From JACVRN01 sp036389255 (GTDB taxonomy: Bacteria; Acidobacteriota; Blastocatellia; Pyrinomonadales; Pyrinomonadaceae), in contig DASVQI010000024.1 of NCBI GenBank assembly GCA_036389255.1, forward strand, positions 62,001 to 126,000: a DNA stretch of 64,000 bases, given 5' to 3'. The notes beneath the pieces were generated by a model that saw nothing but the letters and a program-made list of their open reading frames with translations, made no database searches and was not told the origin of the DNA. Shown here one piece after another: positions 25,645 through 34,705 of the stretch. Both the position numbers and the translations under genes were made by a program. The stretch's first letter is position 1; each line of letters opens with the position of its first letter.

Positions 25645-27351
25645 TTGTCTCTTAAGTTTTACACAAAGCGTCCGGCGTCTCTGCTGTTTGCACTGCTCAT
25701 CTTGGGCGCGTGCGCGACGGCTTTCGGCCAGAGCGCACGCGTTCCCACGCCGCAGACTCCGAAGCAGCCGGAATCACTTCCTACGGTTCCGGCAAAGCCT
25801 GTTTCGCCGCCTCAGACGCCCGGAACTCCTTCGCCGTCCACGCCGGTTGCGCAGCCGCAGCAGGTCATCACCATAGTTCACCGCCTGAGCGGCTGGAAGC
25901 TGAGGACGTGGCTGGCCTTCACTGACGCCCGCGTCTTAGAGCCTTCGTCAGTCAATCAATTTGTCTACACCAACATCGTTGCCGGTTACGTGCTCGGAGA
26001 CGGGCGCTCCGTTGTGGCTCGCCTGCCGGAAGCGGATGCGGAGATGTTCAATCTTCCGGCTGAGTTCGGCTTCAACGCGGGCAGAAGCGGCGCGGACTCT
26101 TCCAGCCTTACGCTCGTTCGCAATGACGGAGCGCGTCTCACCGCCAAGTTCATAGGTGTGGACGGCAGCACGTGGCTCAGCTTGATAGAGTCCGAAGGCT
26201 TGCGCCTGACTCCTTCGCGCGAGGCTCCGGACTCCAGCCTCTTGGTGGGCCAGCGCGTGCGGTTGTTTGCCCCGCTTCGCGCTCAAAAGACACAGCCTTC
26301 CACAGACGGCTCCGTCTACATGCGAGTGGAAGAGTTGAAGGGAACTATCACAGAGATTGCGCGGGCTTCTACCGGCAGCGTGACACGCGTCACCGTGCGC
26401 GCCGAAGGGCTCACGCCGCAGGTCGTAGGCGGAGTGGTCTTGAACGAAGCCGGAGAGACTGTCGGGCTTGTTGAGACAAGTAATCGCGGTGAAGCGCGAG
26501 TCATGCCCGCGTCAATCGTTAAGCGAGCGGCGGAGCGCGTCCTTCAGCGCCGCATGAGCGTCCCGCGCCCTATGCTGGGCGTGCGTGGTGAGGCCATAGC
26601 CGCGACCACTTTGAAGCAACTCGAGACGACCGGCTGGAAGCTTGAAGAAGCCTACAGGGTCTTGAACAGGCAGCAGGGCGTGCTGCTGACCAACATTGCG
26701 CCCAACTCGCCAGCCGCGCTGGCAGACCTCAGGGCCGGTGACGTTATAGTTCGCGTCAACGAGGGCGAGGTGAAAGACAGCGAAGACTTCTCCTTCCTTC
26801 TGAACGAGGCCGGAGGCGGCGCTTCCGTTCAATTCACTGTCCTGCGAGCAGCCGAAACCATTCCGCGCGAAATTACCATTAAGCTCAGCGAGGCGTTTAA
26901 TCTGAACTGGGCCACGGAGATGAGCTTCACGGGTTTTCAGAGCAGCGCGAATTGGTATACAAGCTCGGTGAACGCTGCGACCGCCCGAGTGCGCAGCAAC
27001 CTCGACCGGCTTCGTGCCGAAGCGGCGAGGCTCACTCCCGTCACGCCCGTTCCGCCCGTAGCAGCGCAGCCCACGTCAATCGTCGCAGACCTTGACTGGC
27101 TCATAGTGCCCGCAGATAAATCACAGCAGCGCGCGGGCGCTCCGAGCGCGCTCCTCATCAACGTAGTCCGCTCGGGAAGCCCGGCCGCCAGTTTGGGCCT
27201 GCGCCCCGGCGACGTTGTCGTGAGCGTCAACGGCAAGACGCTCGCGGAAAACGAGTGGCCCGAAAAATTTCTCCTGCGTAGAGCCTCAGACCTCACGCTG
27301 GTAGTCATGCGCGGCCCGGAACGCATCACGCTTAAATACAGTGACAAGTGA
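25645..27351 (+). CDS. HtrA-like pseudoprotease with two PDZ domains, exported
   Basis: About 568 residues. A signal segment (LLFALLILGACATAFGQ, with a possible lipobox LGAC) is followed by a Pro-rich linker and an HtrA-type beta-barrel region (about 80-300) recognisable by GYVLGDGRSVVARLP and VVGGVVLNEAGETVGLVE. The catalytic His, Asp and Ser are not visible: the position of the GNSGGP loop reads QVVGGVV. PDZ1 (about 310-420) has GVLLTNIAPNSPAALADLRAGDVIVRVN; PDZ2 (about 495-568) has PAASLGLRPGDVVVSVNGK. TTG 25645 is chosen for the GAGG upstream; TTG 25630 opens the same frame. Third gene of the sigma/anti-sigma set, so a peptide-sensing role is plausible. Its last codons, TACAGTGACAAGTGA, lie inside a hairpin repeat. 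Confidence 0.82.
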   Translation: MSLKFYTKRPASLLFALLILGACATAFGQSARVPTPQTPKQPESLPTVPAKPVSPPQTPGTPSPSTPVAQPQQVITIVHRLSGWKLRTWLAFTDARVLEPSSVNQFVYTNIVAGYVLGDGRSVVARLPEADAEMFNLPAEFGFNAGRSGADSSSLTLVRNDGARLTAKFIGVDGSTWLSLIESEGLRLTPSREAPDSSLLVGQRVRLFAPLRAQKTQPSTDGSVYMRVEELKGTITEIARASTGSVTRVTVRAEGLTPQVVGGVVLNEAGETVGLVETSNRGEARVMPASIVKRAAERVLQRRMSVPRPMLGVRGEAIAATTLKQLETTGWKLEEAYRVLNRQQGVLLTNIAPNSPAALADLRAGDVIVRVNEGEVKDSEDFSFLLNEAGGGASVQFTVLRAAETIPREITIKLSEAFNLNWATEMSFTGFQSSANWYTSSVNAATARVRSNLDRLRAEAARLTPVTPVPPVAAQPTSIVADLDWLIVPADKSQQRAGAPSALLINVVRSGSPAASLGLRPGDVVVSVNGKTLAENEWPEKFLLRRASDLTLVVMRGPERITLKYSDK

Positions 27352-27420
27352 CAAGGGCGGAGTGACGAGCAGGAGATAAGCTTTTATCCAGTCACTCGTC
27401 ACTTGTCACTTGTCACTGTA
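27339..27420. repeat. Heptamer-arm hairpin repeat supplying a stop codon
   Basis: Left arm AGTGACA-AGTGACA-AGGGCGG-AGTGACG; right arm GTCACTC-GTCACTT-GTCACTT-GTCACTG; a small inner hairpin GATAAGCTTTTATC forms the loop. The PDZ gene's terminal codons and stop (27351) lie in the left arm. The same heptamer recurs at 43588-43645. Confidence 0.85.
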
Positions 27421-27479
27421 CTTGATACTCTCACAACAAAAGCTCTGACAAGTAAATCGGAAAGCTCTCGAAAAAGCTG

Positions 27480-28832
27480 ATGCTGGAAGAAGCTGTTGCC
27501 CGCTATCACGAGCTGCTTGGCGAGGACGACCTTGCGGAATCCTCCCGGCGGATTCTGGACGAAGGGCTCGAACGCGCCCGTCTTATCTTCGGAGGCCGCC
27601 CTCTTTCACCGTACCTGCGCCCGCATTTCGTCACCGAAGAGGATTTCGCGCGCGTCAGCAGCGTGTGTGAAACGGTCTGGAGCGCAATTCAAAAGGTGAA
27701 GGACGCTGCCGTCCAAGACCCACTGCTTCTGGACGAGCTGGGCCTGACGGAGATAGAGCGCGAGCTTGTAGCCATAGACCCCGGCTATGCCGGAGTCTCG
27801 CCCACGGCCCGCCTCGACTCTTTTCTGACGGACGAGGCTTACAGCTTCGTCGAGCTGAACGGCGAAAGCCCCGCAGGCATCGCTTATGCCGACGCGGCCT
27901 ATGACATCTTTCTCAAGCTTCCGGTGATGAAGCGCTTCTGCGAAACCTACAACGTGCGCCCGCTCTATGGCCGTCGCCTGATGCTGGATGTTCTGCTCCG
28001 GGCGCACCGCGAATACCTTGGCCGCAGCCCTGAGCGCAATCCACACATAGCCATCATAGATTTGAAGGGAATGCCCACGCAGAAGGAGTTCGAGCTTTTC
28101 AAGGACTTCTTCGAGGCCGAGGGTTATCCGGCAGTCATCTGCTCGCCGGAAGAGCTTGAATGGAACGGGGAGCGTTTAAGCTACCAGAGCTTCGAGATTG
28201 ACATTGTCTACAAGCGTTTGCTCGTGAATGAATATCTTCCCATCATCAAGGAATACCCGGCGCTCTTGGATGCCTATCGCGCCCGCGCCATCTGCATGGT
28301 CAACAGCTTCCGTTCCAAGCTGATTCACAAGAAGGCGCTCTTCGCCATCTTGACGGACGAGCGCCACGCGCAGCTTTTCAGTGATGATGAGAGACGGGCT
28401 ATACGCGCGCACGTTCCCTGGACGCGCTGCGTGCGTGCGGAAAAGACCGAGCATTACGGCGAAGAGATAGAGCTGCTGGATTTCATCAAGCAGAGACGCG
28501 ACCGGCTGGTCTTAAAGCCGAATGACGATTACGGCGGGCACGGAATCTACATAGGCTGGAACACGGATGAGAGCGAGTGGAACAAGGCTCTGAATGAGGC
28601 AGTTTCGAACGGCGACTATGTGGTGCAGGAGCGCGTGCCGACTGCCCGCGAGACTTTTCCCGCGCTGCAACCGGACGGGACTGTTCTGTTCGCGGAGCAG
28701 CTTGTTGACCTTGACCCGCTGCTGTTTGACGGCAAGGTCGGCTCTGCTTTTACGCGCCTCTCGTTCACGGAGCTTGCGAACGTAACCTCCGGCGGCGGAA
28801 TGGTTCCGACTTTCATCATTAGCCGAAAGTGA
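27480..28832 (+). CDS. Circularly permuted ATP-grasp family protein
   Basis: 450 residues. The C-terminal ATP-binding signature LVLKPNDDYGGHGIYIGW, followed by DYVVQERV and GSAFTRLSFTELANVTSGGGMVPTFII, is characteristic of the circularly permuted ATP-grasp group, in which the domain order differs from classical ATP-grasp ligases. The N-terminal part contains SFVELNGESPAGIAYADAA. Members are predicted peptide or amide ligases in uncharacterised small-peptide clusters; the substrate is unknown. ATG 27480 starts 59 bases after the heptamer repeat and has no strong ribosome-binding site. Nearby ligases (21317-22540, 29965-31104) and an amidotransferase (34706-35698) strengthen a biosynthetic reading. 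Confidence 0.85.
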   Translation: MLEEAVARYHELLGEDDLAESSRRILDEGLERARLIFGGRPLSPYLRPHFVTEEDFARVSSVCETVWSAIQKVKDAAVQDPLLLDELGLTEIERELVAIDPGYAGVSPTARLDSFLTDEAYSFVELNGESPAGIAYADAAYDIFLKLPVMKRFCETYNVRPLYGRRLMLDVLLRAHREYLGRSPERNPHIAIIDLKGMPTQKEFELFKDFFEAEGYPAVICSPEELEWNGERLSYQSFEIDIVYKRLLVNEYLPIIKEYPALLDAYRARAICMVNSFRSKLIHKKALFAILTDERHAQLFSDDERRAIRAHVPWTRCVRAEKTEHYGEEIELLDFIKQRRDRLVLKPNDDYGGHGIYIGWNTDESEWNKALNEAVSNGDYVVQERVPTARETFPALQPDGTVLFAEQLVDLDPLLFDGKVGSAFTRLSFTELANVTSGGGMVPTFIISRK

Positions 28833-28835
28833 GCC

Positions 28836-28915
28836 GGTTTTGGATTGGCGGGACGGATTGAAGCTATTCGAGCTTGAATGTCACTCCAATCCAAAATCTA
28901 AAATCCAAAATCCCC
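28836..28915. repeat. Heptamer-arm hairpin repeat (TCCAAAA units)
   Basis: Right arm AATCCAAAATCTAAAATCC continuing AAAATC (7-base units TCCAAAA/TCTAAAA) pairs with the shorter left arm GTTTTGGATTGG. The loop has its own hairpin AAGCT-ATTCG-AGCTT. It lies between the ATP-grasp stop and PilZ, followed by a TACAAT-like -10. Confidence 0.7.
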
Positions 28916-28990
28916 TAAAGTCGGTTACAATGAGCTTCAGCTAAGCGCGCTCTTTTCTACTCTTTCTCTTGAGGATTAAGACCGACTGCT

Positions 28991-29326
28991 ATGGATGAGC
29001 TTGACGCCAAAAATAGTTTGCCGCAGGACGAGCGACGCCAGCACGACCGCTCGCGCCTGATTGTAGATGTCTTTTTCGACGGGACGGACGCCACAGGAGT
29101 CGCCAGCACAAAGGACATAAGCCTCGGGGGGCTTTACATGAACACGCAGACCGAAGTCCCCGAAGGCTCGCTGCTGACGCTTCGCATCCCTCTGGGCGAT
29201 GACGAGCAGGTGGTTGTGAACGCGGAGGTCATCTACAGTAATCCGGGGCGCGGTTTGGGCGTCAGGTTTCACGGGTTGACGGAAAAGGATAGAGCGCTGA
29301 TGGAGCGCAAGCTGCCCGCGCTGTGA
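28991..29326 (+). CDS. PilZ domain protein
   Basis: 111 residues, essentially one PilZ domain. The N-terminal RRQHDRSRLIVDV supplies the RxxxR-type arginines and TKDISLGGLYMNT the D/NxSxxG motif that together bind cyclic di-GMP. A stand-alone PilZ usually acts as a c-di-GMP-dependent adaptor in the cytoplasm. It overlaps the next gene by 4 bases (GTGA), pointing to coupled translation and a shared function with that unknown protein. Confidence 0.92.
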   Translation: MDELDAKNSLPQDERRQHDRSRLIVDVFFDGTDATGVASTKDISLGGLYMNTQTEVPEGSLLTLRIPLGDDEQVVVNAEVIYSNPGRGLGVRFHGLTEKDRALMERKLPAL

Positions 29327-29871
29327 CGGTGGCTGCGCGTGCGGAGCGAATTTACTGGCGCGATGTTTCGGACGAGCTGCGCGACGAGCTTCAGGGCCGC
29401 ATCAAGGGCTTGTATGGTGCCGCGACCGTCGAAGCGGCCTTTGATAGTCTGACAATAGATAAGCAGCAGGCATTGATTCTTTTCCTGCGCCGCCTGCGCG
29501 AGCTGGGGTTGTGGGAATCCGTCAGGCGCGTTGAAAATGTTTACGGCGAAGGCGGCGTCGGCATGAATTTTACCGCGTGGCCCAATCTGGTTTCACAGCT
29601 GCGTAGACGAAAAGATTTCACGGCCCGATTTGCCGCTCACAAAGACAATGCCGGAGGCTTCATAGAGCTTGGGCGCAAACGGGCCTCGCTGCACTTTCTA
29701 TATCAGGGCGAAGGCGAGCGTAGACGCTGGGGCGTGCATTTCGACCTTTACAATCCCTGGTCTTCGCTCGGCGGCGCATGGCGGCATCTGCTGCGTGAGA
29801 AGATAGGCGGCGCGACGCCCGACTGGCGCGTTGTCCGAACTGTTTTCAGTCTAGAAAGCAAGTTTTACTGA
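29323..29871 (+). CDS. Conserved-looking hypothetical protein coupled to PilZ
   Basis: 182 residues, no signal peptide or membrane helix; family not recognised. The first half is helical (LRDELQGRIKGLYGAATVEAAFDSL), the second half beta-rich and aromatic (GMNFTAWPNLVSQL, LHFLYQGEGERRRWGVHFDLYNPW). GTG 29323 overlaps the PilZ stop. Coding character is supported by the tight coupling and by amino-acid composition; function is unknown. Confidence 0.7.
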   Translation: MTVAARAERIYWRDVSDELRDELQGRIKGLYGAATVEAAFDSLTIDKQQALILFLRRLRELGLWESVRRVENVYGEGGVGMNFTAWPNLVSQLRRRKDFTARFAAHKDNAGGFIELGRKRASLHFLYQGEGERRRWGVHFDLYNPWSSLGGAWRHLLREKIGGATPDWRVVRTVFSLESKFY

Positions 29872-29964
29872 TTAGCATTTAACCCTTGAACTCCCGACCG
29901 ACCAACGCGCGCGGGCTCTGTGTACCCTGCGCCCTGCGCTTTGGATAAGGAGAGCATCAAACTT

Positions 29965-31104
29965 ATGTTTGAACAATTCACACTCGGCATTGAAGAAGAG
30001 TTTCAAATCGTAGACCCGCAGACGCGAGAGCTGCGCTCGCACGTCTCCGAGATGCTGGAAGAAGGCCGCATGCTTCTGGGCGAGCAGATTAAGCCGGAGA
30101 TGATTCAATCCCAGATTGAAGTCGGCACCGGCATCTGCAAGAACATTCAGGAGGCGCGCGCCGACATCTCTCGCCTGCGCTCCATCATCTCTACGCTGGC
30201 GCGCAAAGGCGGGCTTGAGATAGTCGCGGCCTCCACGCATCCCATCTCGCATTGGAGCGAGCAGAAGATTTTTGACGACGAGCGCTACGAGCTTCTCATT
30301 CAGGAGCTGCAAACGGTCGCTCGCTCGCTCCTAATCTTCGGCCTGCACGTCCACGTAGGAATCGAGGACAAAGAACGTGCGATTCATATTATGAACGCCG
30401 CGCGCTATTTTCTGCCGCACGTGCTGGCGCTGTCTACTTCCTCGCCTTTCTGGATGGGGCACAACACTGGATTGAAGTCCTACCGCTCGGAAATCTTCAA
30501 GCAGTTTCCGCGCACAGACATTCCAGACCATTTCGATTCCTACGCGGCTTTCGAGCGCTACATCAGCCTGCTGGTCAAGACCGGCTGCATAGACAACGGC
30601 AAGAAGATTTGGTGGGACGTGCGCCCGCATCCCTTCTTCCCCACTCTTGAGTTTCGCGTCTGCGACATCCCGACAAGAGTGGATGACACTATCGCCATAG
30701 CGGCGCTCTTTCAGGCAATCGTAGCCAAGTTGTATAAGCTGATTGACAAGAATCTGGGCTTTCGTCTGTACCGCCGCATGCTTGTTCAGGAGAACAAGTG
30801 GCGCGCGGTGCGCTATGGCCTCGACGGCAAGATGATAGACTTCGGCAAGCAGAAGGAAGTCCCCGTGCGCGATCTTATACTTGAGCTGCTGGAGTTCGTG
30901 GACGATGTGCTGGACGACCTTGGCTCGCGCAAGGAGGTGGAGCACGTCCACACAATTCTTCAGCGCGGCACTTCAGCCGACGAACAGCTTCAGGTTTACA
31001 GGGAGACAGGAGACTTGAAGGCCGTCGTTGACCGGCTGATTCAACGCACTATGGAGAACGTCCCGCACGACACGAGCGCGGACACGGCGTCGCCTGCGGC
31101 TTGA
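29965..31104 (+). CDS. GCS2-family carboxylate-amine ligase (YbdK-like)
   Basis: About 379 residues. LGIEEEFQIVDPQTRELR is the N-terminal signature of the glutamate-cysteine ligase type 2 family, and FGLHVHVGIEDKERAIHIMNAARYFLPHVLALS the metal/ATP-binding core; FRVCDIPTRVDDTIAIAALFQ is also conserved. Family members ligate Glu (or another carboxylate) to an amine using ATP; YbdK-type enzymes have only weak gamma-glutamylcysteine activity, so the true product is open. ATG 29965 with AAGGAG 12 bases upstream is chosen over the longer frame from 29920. Confidence 0.92.
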   Translation: MFEQFTLGIEEEFQIVDPQTRELRSHVSEMLEEGRMLLGEQIKPEMIQSQIEVGTGICKNIQEARADISRLRSIISTLARKGGLEIVAASTHPISHWSEQKIFDDERYELLIQELQTVARSLLIFGLHVHVGIEDKERAIHIMNAARYFLPHVLALSTSSPFWMGHNTGLKSYRSEIFKQFPRTDIPDHFDSYAAFERYISLLVKTGCIDNGKKIWWDVRPHPFFPTLEFRVCDIPTRVDDTIAIAALFQAIVAKLYKLIDKNLGFRLYRRMLVQENKWRAVRYGLDGKMIDFGKQKEVPVRDLILELLEFVDDVLDDLGSRKEVEHVHTILQRGTSADEQLQVYRETGDLKAVVDRLIQRTMENVPHDTSADTASPAA

Positions 31105-31145
31105 GTTGTCGCGCGCTTCGCACTTACAGAGAAGAGGAGAAAGTT

Positions 31146-31664
31146 ATGTTAGCCTGGGGAGCAAAAGTATCTAAGCCCTTTAGAGATAAAGTTACTCAGA
31201 TTGCGCTTAATCTGAAAACTGACCCGAGCTTTTTAATGGCCTGCATGGCCTTTGAAACCGGAGAAACCTTCAGCCCCTCTATTCTGAACAAAGCCGGAAG
31301 CGGCGCGGTCGGCCTCATACAGTTCATGCCTACGACCGCCATGGCTCTGGGGACTACGACGCAAAAGCTGGCCGCCATGAGCGCGGTGAAGCAGCTTGAG
31401 TTCGTTGAGAAGTATTTCAGCAACGCGGTCGGCAAACTGAAGCTTTTGGAGGACGCCTACATGGCCATACTCTGGCCCGTAGCGGTCGGAAAGCCCCTGA
31501 GCTTTGTCCTCTTCGATAAGAAAGACCCGAAGCATCCTAAAAGATATATTCAAAACGCCGGGCTGGATTTCAATAAAGACGGACTGGTTACGAAGGAAGA
31601 AGCGGCAGAAAAGGTTAGACAGAAGCTCAATAAAGGGATGCTGCCGGAGAACGCTTCCGCTTAA
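31146..31664 (+). CDS. Lytic transglycosylase-like protein with C-terminal EF-hand
   Basis: 172 residues. The SLT/goose-lysozyme-like core has a candidate catalytic Glu37 in MAFETGETF, then AVGLIQFMPTTAMALG. A canonical EF-hand loop follows at residues 141-152 (DFNKDGLVTKEE: Asp141, Asn143, Asp145, Thr149, Glu152), suggesting calcium control. No signal peptide is visible. ATG 31146 has GAGGAG 7 bases upstream; the frame opens earlier at TTG 31101. Base composition looks less GC-rich than flanking genes. It converges on the VWA/beta-helix gene with only 18 bases between. Confidence 0.8.
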   Translation: MLAWGAKVSKPFRDKVTQIALNLKTDPSFLMACMAFETGETFSPSILNKAGSGAVGLIQFMPTTAMALGTTTQKLAAMSAVKQLEFVEKYFSNAVGKLKLLEDAYMAILWPVAVGKPLSFVLFDKKDPKHPKRYIQNAGLDFNKDGLVTKEEAAEKVRQKLNKGMLPENASA

Positions 31665-31682
31665 GGTGGCCGGGCGCTGCGA

Positions 31683-34607
31683 TTATCTCCAGAGTAATCT
31701 CAACAAAGACAAGCAGCCTTTTGGGCCGCGAGGCTGCCGGGCCACGGGGATTTTCACCCCTCCGATGTATATGCCTAGCCCCGAAGCCGTCTCACCCGGC
31801 TGAAGGACGACACGCGTAGTGTAGCTTCCATCCATGTTGTCCTGAATGGGAGAATCAATGACGCGGCCATTGACTCGCACGCTGAATTTTGACGAAGCCA
31901 ATGGCCCCATTCTGTCGCCGTTCGCGGCAACCGGAATAAAACTCAACTTGTAGGCATTCACAGCCTGCCTGCTCGAATCAACGTTTAAATCCGGCGTCCA
32001 TGTGACAAAGGTTTTCTCTGGGTCAGCCGCGAACGAGATGTACTTGCTTACCGTATAGGTGCGGCGGAAAGCCGCGCCCGTTCTGGATTTGCCTCCGGCT
32101 ACGAACTCAAAAGTGTAAGTCCCCTCTTTTTCTGGAGTGAACTCTGCCTGAAAGATGCCCGTCGGCCTGCGCACTTCCGAAGGATGCCCTAGCAGCTTGA
32201 GCGTCACTCTTTCGGACGCGGTTGGCAGCCGCTTATCAGCACGGCTGCGCCTGTAGTGTTGGAGTATGTCGCTGCGTTGCAGCGAGCGCCCCTGCGGAAG
32301 CCGCGCGCTGATACGGGCAGGAAGATTAGGCTGCGCAGACAGGTATTTGACTAGAAGCGAGCCGATGCCGGTTTTAGGTCTGGTGATTTTAACCTCAACG
32401 TCAGCCGTTCCTAGCGGAGCGTCGTCTTCCATGAGTCTGGCATTTAAGCGAATGGTGCGTCCCATGTGGGCCGGGCCGCGATCCAGCCAGAACTGCGCGA
32501 CCAGCACCGGGTCTAGCGCTACGAACTTGCAGACTTCAGGCGCGGGCAGGCCGTTCTGCTGCCTTATGTTCGTCAAGACCCAACTGCCGTCGGCGGGCTT
32601 GGGGATAGTGTAGCTGGAAAAGGACTCGCCTTCTTCTGCGCGAAAGACCACGTCAGCCGGATGAGAGTCGGGCGTCAAGAGCGTCCCGTCCGGCGCTTTA
32701 AGGTCGAAGTGCAGCTTGAGCGAAGAGTCCTCCCAGCCAATTAGCACCAGCATCTTGCCTTCGCCCACGTTGACTGGAAAGGTCGTTAAACCTGCCGCGC
32801 GAGTGTTGACGACAATCTGTACATTTAGCGGGACGGCTAGGCTGTTAAGGAAGAAACGCTTCAAGTCCAGATTATCGGTCGTCTTCGTCAGCACGTAATC
32901 GCCCAGCGTGGCGTTCGAGATGTCGCTTATCATCTCAGGGTCAATGCTGTCGTCCCCGAAGCCTATGCTGTAGACGTTTATCTTCCCCTTGAAGGTTTCA
33001 TATACGGAGGCGGGCGAAGGCCCTGCGTTGGATTTGCCGTCGGAGAGAAGAAATATGTATTTCCTTCGCGCAAGGTTCGGGTCTTCATCCGGCACCGGCG
33101 CGGCTGTATCAAGCAGGCTTTGTGAAGCCAGTAGCCCAGAGCCAATCGGCGTGCGATAAGCAGACTTCGGCTCGGTCTTAATGAGCGAGGCGATTTCTGT
33201 GTTCTGAGGGTCAAGCCCTTCTACCTTCTTCCAGACTTCCGTGTCGCCCGCCTGTGTCTCAGCGAAGGTCAAAAGGCCCAGCCGCAAGTTCTGGTCATTA
33301 CAATGTATGTGGGTGAAGGCGGAAGAGAAGACATCAACAGCCGCTTTCGCGGAAGCCCACTTGTTCTCTTCAAGCATACTGCCCGATTGGTCAAGGAGCA
33401 GCACGGCGTCCAGTGGCTCCGGGACGGTTTCCAGCACCGGAAGGTAATCGAAGACGGGCGCAGGCAAAGGGTCGTTTGCCTTTTGATTCTCAGCGATTGT
33501 AACGCGTGACAGCACATCGTTCGTTCCCCACTTGTTAAAACGGGCGTAGACAGTTCCGCCCTTGCCAGCCAGCTCTATATCGAAGCCCGTCTTCTCGCCG
33601 TTGTTGGCGATAATATTTTCACCGGGGCTTCCCTGAAAACCGCCGCCCAAGTCCGGCTGGCGCTCCTCCGTCAGTTGAAAGCTGTAATGCACGCCGCTAC
33701 TGAAGTTGTTTACGATGGTGTTTTTCCAGACGCGCGCGGTTGACTCGGCATAAAAATTCAGCCCTCTGGAAAAGCCTGTGATGAGGTTGTTGTTTATGTC
33801 GGCGCTCGCTTCAAACCAGATGAGAAGCGCCGATTGATTAACGTCAAAATTGTTAAATGGCGGCTGCCCCTGAAAAGTGTTGTGCGAGATGACGGCCCTT
33901 GATTTGTCGTTCATCCGCATCCCGTTTGCATTCGAGCTGGCGGCGCCTTTGATAGTACAGTGAGTCACCTCCGCGAAGGAGTTATGAAAGGTGTCTATGC
34001 AGTGATCCATACCTCCGCCGATTTCCGAATTGGCAAAGACCCCTTTGGTATTATTGGCGAAGCAGATACCTACATCCGTACCTAAATTAAACTCAGAGCC
34101 GACTTTCGAGTTGCTGAGCAGGAATGTGCCGTCAAGTATAAAGATGAAGAGGTGATTAAACTCAAGGATACGGCAAGTCTCTATCTCAAGCTGAGCCCCG
34201 CCGTCAGAAGTGACTATCCCGGTGCCGTGTTGCTTGAAACCCTCTATTAAGGCCGAGATTGTAAGATTTTCAAAGCGCACCTTGACCGGCCCGCTCAGAA
34301 GCACCATGGGCGTCTGCGTCAAGATGTCCATGGCATTATATTTAGGCAGGGGAAGGCTGAAGACCGTCTCGTTCGGGTTGTAGGGCAAATCGAGCGGGCA
34401 TTTAATGATGGTAGAGAGCTTGTCCTGCCCGCGCAGCGTTACGTTCTTCTTGATTCTGAGGACTTCACGAAACTCGCCCTTTCCGATGTTGATAACGGAG
34501 TCGGGCTCGGCTGCTTCCAGAGCGTGCTTGAGCGTCTTCCATGCGGTCTGAACGGTTTTCCCGTTGCCGGAGTCGTTGCCTGTAGTCTCTACGAAATATT
34601 CGCTCAT
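31683..34607 (-). CDS. Right-handed beta-helix plus von Willebrand factor A protein
   Basis: About 974 residues. Residues 1-370 are a parallel beta-helix of the pectate-lyase/DUF1565 kind, starting YFVETTGNDSGNGK and with many N-x-I/F turns (ISHNTFQGQ, INNNLITGF, WKNTIVNNF). A VWA domain begins near residue 400 with a MIDAS site: LLLDQSGSM (DxSxS, near 404), YRTPIGSG and LLSDGKSN. The remaining ~400 residues look like Ig-type beta domains (LNARLMEDDAPLGTADVEVKI; FTPEKEGTYTFEF; VRVNGRVIDSPIQDNMDGSYTTRV). ATG 34607 has AAGGAG five bases upstream. No signal peptide or anchor is visible, which is odd for this architecture. Confidence 0.87.
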   Translation of the reverse strand: MSEYFVETTGNDSGNGKTVQTAWKTLKHALEAAEPDSVINIGKGEFREVLRIKKNVTLRGQDKLSTIIKCPLDLPYNPNETVFSLPLPKYNAMDILTQTPMVLLSGPVKVRFENLTISALIEGFKQHGTGIVTSDGGAQLEIETCRILEFNHLFIFILDGTFLLSNSKVGSEFNLGTDVGICFANNTKGVFANSEIGGGMDHCIDTFHNSFAEVTHCTIKGAASSNANGMRMNDKSRAVISHNTFQGQPPFNNFDVNQSALLIWFEASADINNNLITGFSRGLNFYAESTARVWKNTIVNNFSSGVHYSFQLTEERQPDLGGGFQGSPGENIIANNGEKTGFDIELAGKGGTVYARFNKWGTNDVLSRVTIAENQKANDPLPAPVFDYLPVLETVPEPLDAVLLLDQSGSMLEENKWASAKAAVDVFSSAFTHIHCNDQNLRLGLLTFAETQAGDTEVWKKVEGLDPQNTEIASLIKTEPKSAYRTPIGSGLLASQSLLDTAAPVPDEDPNLARRKYIFLLSDGKSNAGPSPASVYETFKGKINVYSIGFGDDSIDPEMISDISNATLGDYVLTKTTDNLDLKRFFLNSLAVPLNVQIVVNTRAAGLTTFPVNVGEGKMLVLIGWEDSSLKLHFDLKAPDGTLLTPDSHPADVVFRAEEGESFSSYTIPKPADGSWVLTNIRQQNGLPAPEVCKFVALDPVLVAQFWLDRGPAHMGRTIRLNARLMEDDAPLGTADVEVKITRPKTGIGSLLVKYLSAQPNLPARISARLPQGRSLQRSDILQHYRRSRADKRLPTASERVTLKLLGHPSEVRRPTGIFQAEFTPEKEGTYTFEFVAGGKSRTGAAFRRTYTVSKYISFAADPEKTFVTWTPDLNVDSSRQAVNAYKLSFIPVAANGDRMGPLASSKFSVRVNGRVIDSPIQDNMDGSYTTRVVLQPGETASGLGIYIGGVKIPVARQPRGPKGCLSLLRLLWR

Positions 34608-34705
34608 AATCACTCCTTGAATCGGGACAGCAATGGCCGCCGACAACTTTCAGTGACGGGTAAGGCGCGAATAAAGCGGGTGAAGATAAAGATTTACAGC
34701 AGTCT

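Noticed and set aside
31146..34607. Prophage remnant (lysis-type enzyme next to a beta-helix protein)
   Set aside because: No capsid, tail, integrase or terminase genes nearby; the VWA domain is not phage-like.
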